In this document: positions 59,869-64,000 of the stretch, in pieces
How the letters are laid out: each line of letters opens with the position of its first letter
Numbering within the stretch: position 1 is the stretch's first letter
Source: Austropuccinia psidii
Taxonomy: Eukaryota; Basidiomycota; Pucciniomycetes; Pucciniales; Sphaerophragmiaceae
Direction of reading: 5' to 3'
Assembly (NCBI GenBank): GCA_023105745.1
Contig: JALGQZ010000011.1
Location: 48,514,698-48,578,697 of the forward strand
DNA length: 64,000 nt
The notes under the pieces: generated by a model
Databases searched by the model: none
The model's input: the letters and a program-made list of their open reading frames with translations, nothing else
Told to the model about the DNA's origin: nothing
Translations under genes and position numbers: made by a program

Positions 59869-59970
59869 CTCAAAAACCAATGAGTGAGGAATCAATGAAC
59901 TCATTTGGATTAGTTATTAAATTACTAGTTGTCATGTAAAATAATCACAATTACCTAATTGGAGTAAAAA
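59869..59970. repeat. R-family fragment
   Basis: About 90 bases matching 340-430 and 44020-44105 (AATGAGTGA..., then GTCATGTAAA and ATCACAATTACCTAA). Confidence 0.45.
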
Positions 59971-62556
59971 TTGAATAAATCTCAACATTCTCAATTATGA
60001 GACAAATGCTAGCATGGGAAAAGACACTTTACAATCTATATAAGCTAATTATCATATTATATTAGTATTTTGAGAAAATTCTAAATTTAATTTCTCATTA
60101 TTTTTGAATCTTTTGTTTATTTTAAAATTTCCCTTTCAAAAATCATACAAATTTCTTAATCTTAATATTTGGTTAAAACTTACATCCTTGTCATAACCAT
60201 TGTTTGTTTTTAATTCTTCTTTTCTCATTTTCATGCTCAGCTCTTATAACTTTATTTTTGACATTCAAAATATTAGCCAGGAAAACTTTAAGAACAAATT
60301 ATTTTTAAGAACTTCATTTAAGAATTCCAAAAGTTCTTGTTTTTTTCCCCCAAATATTCTTAAAAGATATATAGAGATATGATTATTATGGGTGAATTCT
60401 TGTAATTAAATTTATATTATTATTCAATATACTTTAAAATATTCAATTTAAAAAAGAAATCTCATGATATCTTTTATATTCCATTTCAATATCTTTTATT
60501 ATCTATACTTTTTATTTTATTAAATGTGACTCATTGGGATTTTTTTTTCAAGTCAAAATTTTGATTCCCGATTTCATAATATTTTAATCTTAAACCAAAT
60601 TAGTGAAAGGGTGAACTTGATTAGTTCTTTATTTTAAGTCAGAGATGAGAAAAAGATTTTAATCAAAAAAAATGAATTCCCAAAATATTCTAAAAAAAGT
60701 ATTTAATGGATCAAATGAAGAAAAATAAGATATTATATTATGGAAAGACAGTTCCTAATGAATGAGTAGAGGATGTTGAGAATGATCTTTCTCTAATTGA
60801 TAACTTCAATTTATTCTATCAAAATCAATTATTGAGGCAATCTTTCTTTACTAATTAATTTTCCAATTGAGAAATGATTATTAAGTATTATATTATAGAA
60901 AAAAATATTTTATCATGGAAGTTATTTTTGAATTTCTTATATTATTTGATTTATTCTTTCAATCTAATTCTGAAGCTTTGGGTTTGAAAAAAAAGAATTC
61001 ATAATAGCTGGAAAAACATTTTTTCATGATTTTTTTCGTTTTTTATTTTAATAAAAACAGTAGCAGTAATAGTGGCCAAGACATAAACGTGATGAGCATA
61101 TTATTGTATCATGAAAGGCATATACAAATTGTATACCTGTTCACCTTATTCATGATTTTCAACAATATATCCCCAGAGATATCATCAACAGAAGCTATAA
61201 GCACAGTTAATAGTCTTAAAAAAAAGTAGGTATGAAATACAGCTTTGAATAGTGAGGATAGGCTGAGCCACTTTACTAATGAATAAGGTATGTTACCCAG
61301 CATGGGTGGCTACCACCAATAAAAGACTAAGAGTACTCTTTCTAAAAATTAACACAAGTAACAATTATACTGATAGTTTTTTAGCAAGTAATCTGAAATC
61401 TACCTTGAGCTCCTCCTTAGTGTGTAATCTCAATTGCTATTACTAGCTAATATATAGTTACTATGATCTAAATAGAGAATTGAATATATATGAGAATAAT
61501 TAAACAAATTATTTTCCAAAAAATAGAGGCTAAAGCCAAATGTTCAAACATAGGAATTTACTTCCTTTTACCTCATACTTCCCTCCCTGTCTTCATCTTC
61601 CTGAAGAGAGCTATCTTCCTAAGACAAGGAATAGGAATTGTTGCTTGCAAAGTCTAGAAACCATCAGGAGAAACATAATTCTGTACCCTTAGATAATTAT
61701 CCCCCCAATCTACTGAAACCCTTATGTTCATAATAATATCTCCAATAACTTCCGAAGTGAGTTCAAAGTGATAAAGTACCCAGTCCCTTTGTTTAATTTA
61801 ATTAGTCGCTTCATATTTATTATTTTATTAAAATCTTTTTTATATCTTCTTCCAAGATTTTGATATAGAATTCAGGTTGGAAATTTAAGTCTTGATGTCT
61901 TCCAGACAAATCTGTGCTCTCTAACTACTGTTTGAGACCAATTTTCCAGCCTAAAACAGTGAAGTATGGCTACAATAAGAGACTAGAAATATTAAGGATG
62001 GTATTGGGCCTTTGTGTAGGGAAGTGATAAAAAAAGAAAAAATATTAAAAGTCAATTCAGGGTCAGAAGAAGACTTATGTTATGAAATAAGAGTATTTCA
62101 TAAAAAAGGAAAAAATAAACATATTGGGGTAAAAATCAAAAGGAAGGGTATAAAATTGAAATGGAAAATTGGTAGAAAAATGAGCTAGGTATAGAAATAC
62201 TAGCTCCCATTTGTATATTGAGTCACAGATCAAAATTTGTTTTGTTTCCTGAGTAAGGGAAATCTACAGAAACTCACCCAGGTTAGTATAAGAGGAAAAG
62301 CATAATGCCACCACTTTTCCACTTCACCACTGTAGTTACCACTTGTTTGAAGAATCGCAGAATTATTTCACCCACTTCATCTCTATACTATGTGGGAAAT
62401 AAATTCTGTATGTTCTGAAGTGGCTCTCCACATATAGCTTTTGGAGTCAGTTGTGGGTAAGAGGTGGGAAAGGAATTGTCATTGACTTGAGGGTGGCTCT
62501 TTATGTGATTTTGGATTTTCCACACTACAATCAAACTGTCCACATCTGTCATCCTG
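59971..62556. other. AT-rich stretch, no gene supported
   Basis: About 2.6 kb of AT-rich DNA. A somewhat more balanced part at 61560-62550 has no long frame and no match elsewhere in the window. Nothing further can be assigned. Confidence 0.4.
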
Positions 62557-64000
62557 TGTCACAACCAGGGAAGTCACCCTCTTGGACCTCCATATGGCAT
62601 ATAAATGTCATACCTAATTTATTAAAAATTTTCCATATCCATTATTCTTGGTCAAATTGGCCATTTCATCTTTCCTGGCAATTTATGGCCATTTCACCAT
62701 CTTGGGCCAGCTTGGCCCCTTCACCATCATCAGGAACTTCCTGGCTATTCTTTGCTTTTGAGAACTTTTGAATATTTTAGATTCAACAGGGAAAATACAG
62801 CCCAAAATCCTGTATTTGGCCTTTTAAGCTTTAAATACAGTTTTGTGCATTTTTGCACACTTTTGCGCATTTTTTACATTTTGGTGCATACAGCCCTTTT
62901 ACACCATTTCCCCACGTTATATGGGAATATATGCCCAAATGGCCATATTAGGCCATTTGGGGCTTAATTGCCAGATTTGCACAAATACAGATTTAACACT
63001 GTATGAGCCTGATTTGGCCAAAACACTTTGAAACCTCTGAAGACACTCAAAACCAAAATTTCATAGATGAACCCCCTGGCATTCTTTCAAAGACCTTTGA
63101 CAACTTTCATACTTCAAAAACTAAAATTGCCATAAATGGTTTATACACCATTATGCATCTTTTCTCACCAAAAATCCAATGGCCCAATATCAAGAGGTTA
63201 TTTCAACATTTCATAAAGTCATCAAGGCATAAAATAATCCAGAGGATTTATGAAGGCTTGAGGACAAGTGTTACTATCAAATACCAATGATGCCATCAAG
63301 AAGTCATTGGATATTCTCATTCACAGTATTCCTCCAAGGGAATACTGGTAGTTCATTCTCAAGGGGTACTCAAGAGGTAGTTCCAAAACAATCTGTCAAG
63401 TGTCAATGCTGCATAAATCCACCTTGGAAACCACATTCATTCAATACAGTCTGTATTCATCAAGACCTATATTTAAATCATAAATCATGGGAAAATCATT
63501 CAACCCAGTTCATTTCCCAATCTGGCAAGTTATACACTCCATCAGACAATCAATACAGCTTCCAGTATTCAATACAGGATCACTGCTAGCCTGAAGGAGT
63601 CAAGCTCTCAACCTTTCAAATATACCAGCCTCCTTTGACCCTGGGGGGTTTTCCCCCAGTTAATTAATATATTTTGATTTTATTTTATCTTTATTTATCT
63701 TATCATTTTTTCAAGTGAATACTGATATTATCAAGTCATTCATTTAGCACCTTTTATTTTCTTTCTTTTCCTGTCAGTGGATATAAGTGGCCATATCCTT
63801 TACTAAGTCCATTGTTCCTTTTGGAAGGTTTCAAAAGTGATTAAGGAATTACTTGGTTAGCTCTTTGGCCATTTGGCTTCCTTTTCTCTTATTGCATCTC
63901 ATCTTTTACTTTCATATTTCTTAGAGAAATTCATTCTTCTTTTATTTGATCTTCTTTAGTCTTTGGAGTCTTCCAAGTGAGCTCCCTGTTTACTGAGTGC
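62557..64000 (+). repeat. E-type LTR, cut by window end
   Basis: Starts TGTCACAACC at 62557 and matches the E LTR (about 45970-47270). TATAC at 63621-63625 and AGTTAATTAAT at 63658-63668 are conserved. By comparison with E the LTR end would lie about 20 bases beyond the window. An inverted repeat CTGGGGG/CCCCCAG abuts the box. Confidence 0.7.

Noticed and set aside
1..64000. tRNA, rRNA genes or CRISPR arrays
   Set aside because: None recognised on either strand by reading; the repeats present are explained by LTR elements or simple sequence.

Overview
The window looks like a repeat-rich, AT-rich fungal nuclear genome. One conserved gene with short GT-AG introns sits in a sea of Ty3/gypsy (chromovirus-type) LTR retrotransposons. 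The retroelement proteins resemble families I recall from the myrtle rust fungus Austropuccinia psidii. That assignment is from memory and could not be searched; a rust fungus (Pucciniales) is the working hypothesis.

Layout. 1-2646: LTR-like repeat (family R) and unassigned AT-rich DNA. 2647-34373: one nested transposon block. Element A (plus strand, about 10.0 kb without its guests, LTRs 2652-3393 and 33644-34368, target duplication CAAGG) was entered twice. Element B (minus strand, 6380-17822, duplication CATAA) lies in its reverse transcriptase. Element C (minus strand, 22276-32549, duplication CCCCT) lies in its 3' antisense gene. C belongs to the same family as A. B was itself entered by a solo LTR, S1 (11674-13111, duplication ACAAG). 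34374-38321: upstream region and the five-exon gene for the DEAD-box ribosome-biogenesis helicase DBP4. 38322-43729: very AT-rich DNA with no supported gene. 43730-45950: R-family LTR and a pol 3' remnant. 45950-53039: decayed element E (a relative of A with longer LTRs), interrupted by S-family LTR sequence including a solo LTR with duplication TAATT. 53040-59868: element D, a 5'-truncated B-family copy on the minus strand that interrupts E. 59869-62556: AT-rich, mostly unassigned. 62557-64000: an E-type LTR cut by the window edge.

How the parts work. The A/C family has gag and pol joined by a likely -1 frameshift at a GGGAAAA heptamer, then protease, reverse transcriptase, RNase H, integrase and a chromodomain. 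Behind pol, on the opposite strand, is a further spliced gene. Its six cysteines have the exact spacing of a fungal Zn2Cys6 cluster, and the intron sits at the same place in both copies. The A/C/E LTRs also carry an 11-13 base box exactly complementary to the presumed primer-binding site next to the LTR, as in Tf1-type self-priming. The B/D family instead has a conventional TGG-starting primer site and one long gag-pol frame. No copy looks fully intact: each full-length one has nonsense codons, frameshifts or catalytic substitutions, and DBP4 is the only gene that reads cleanly.
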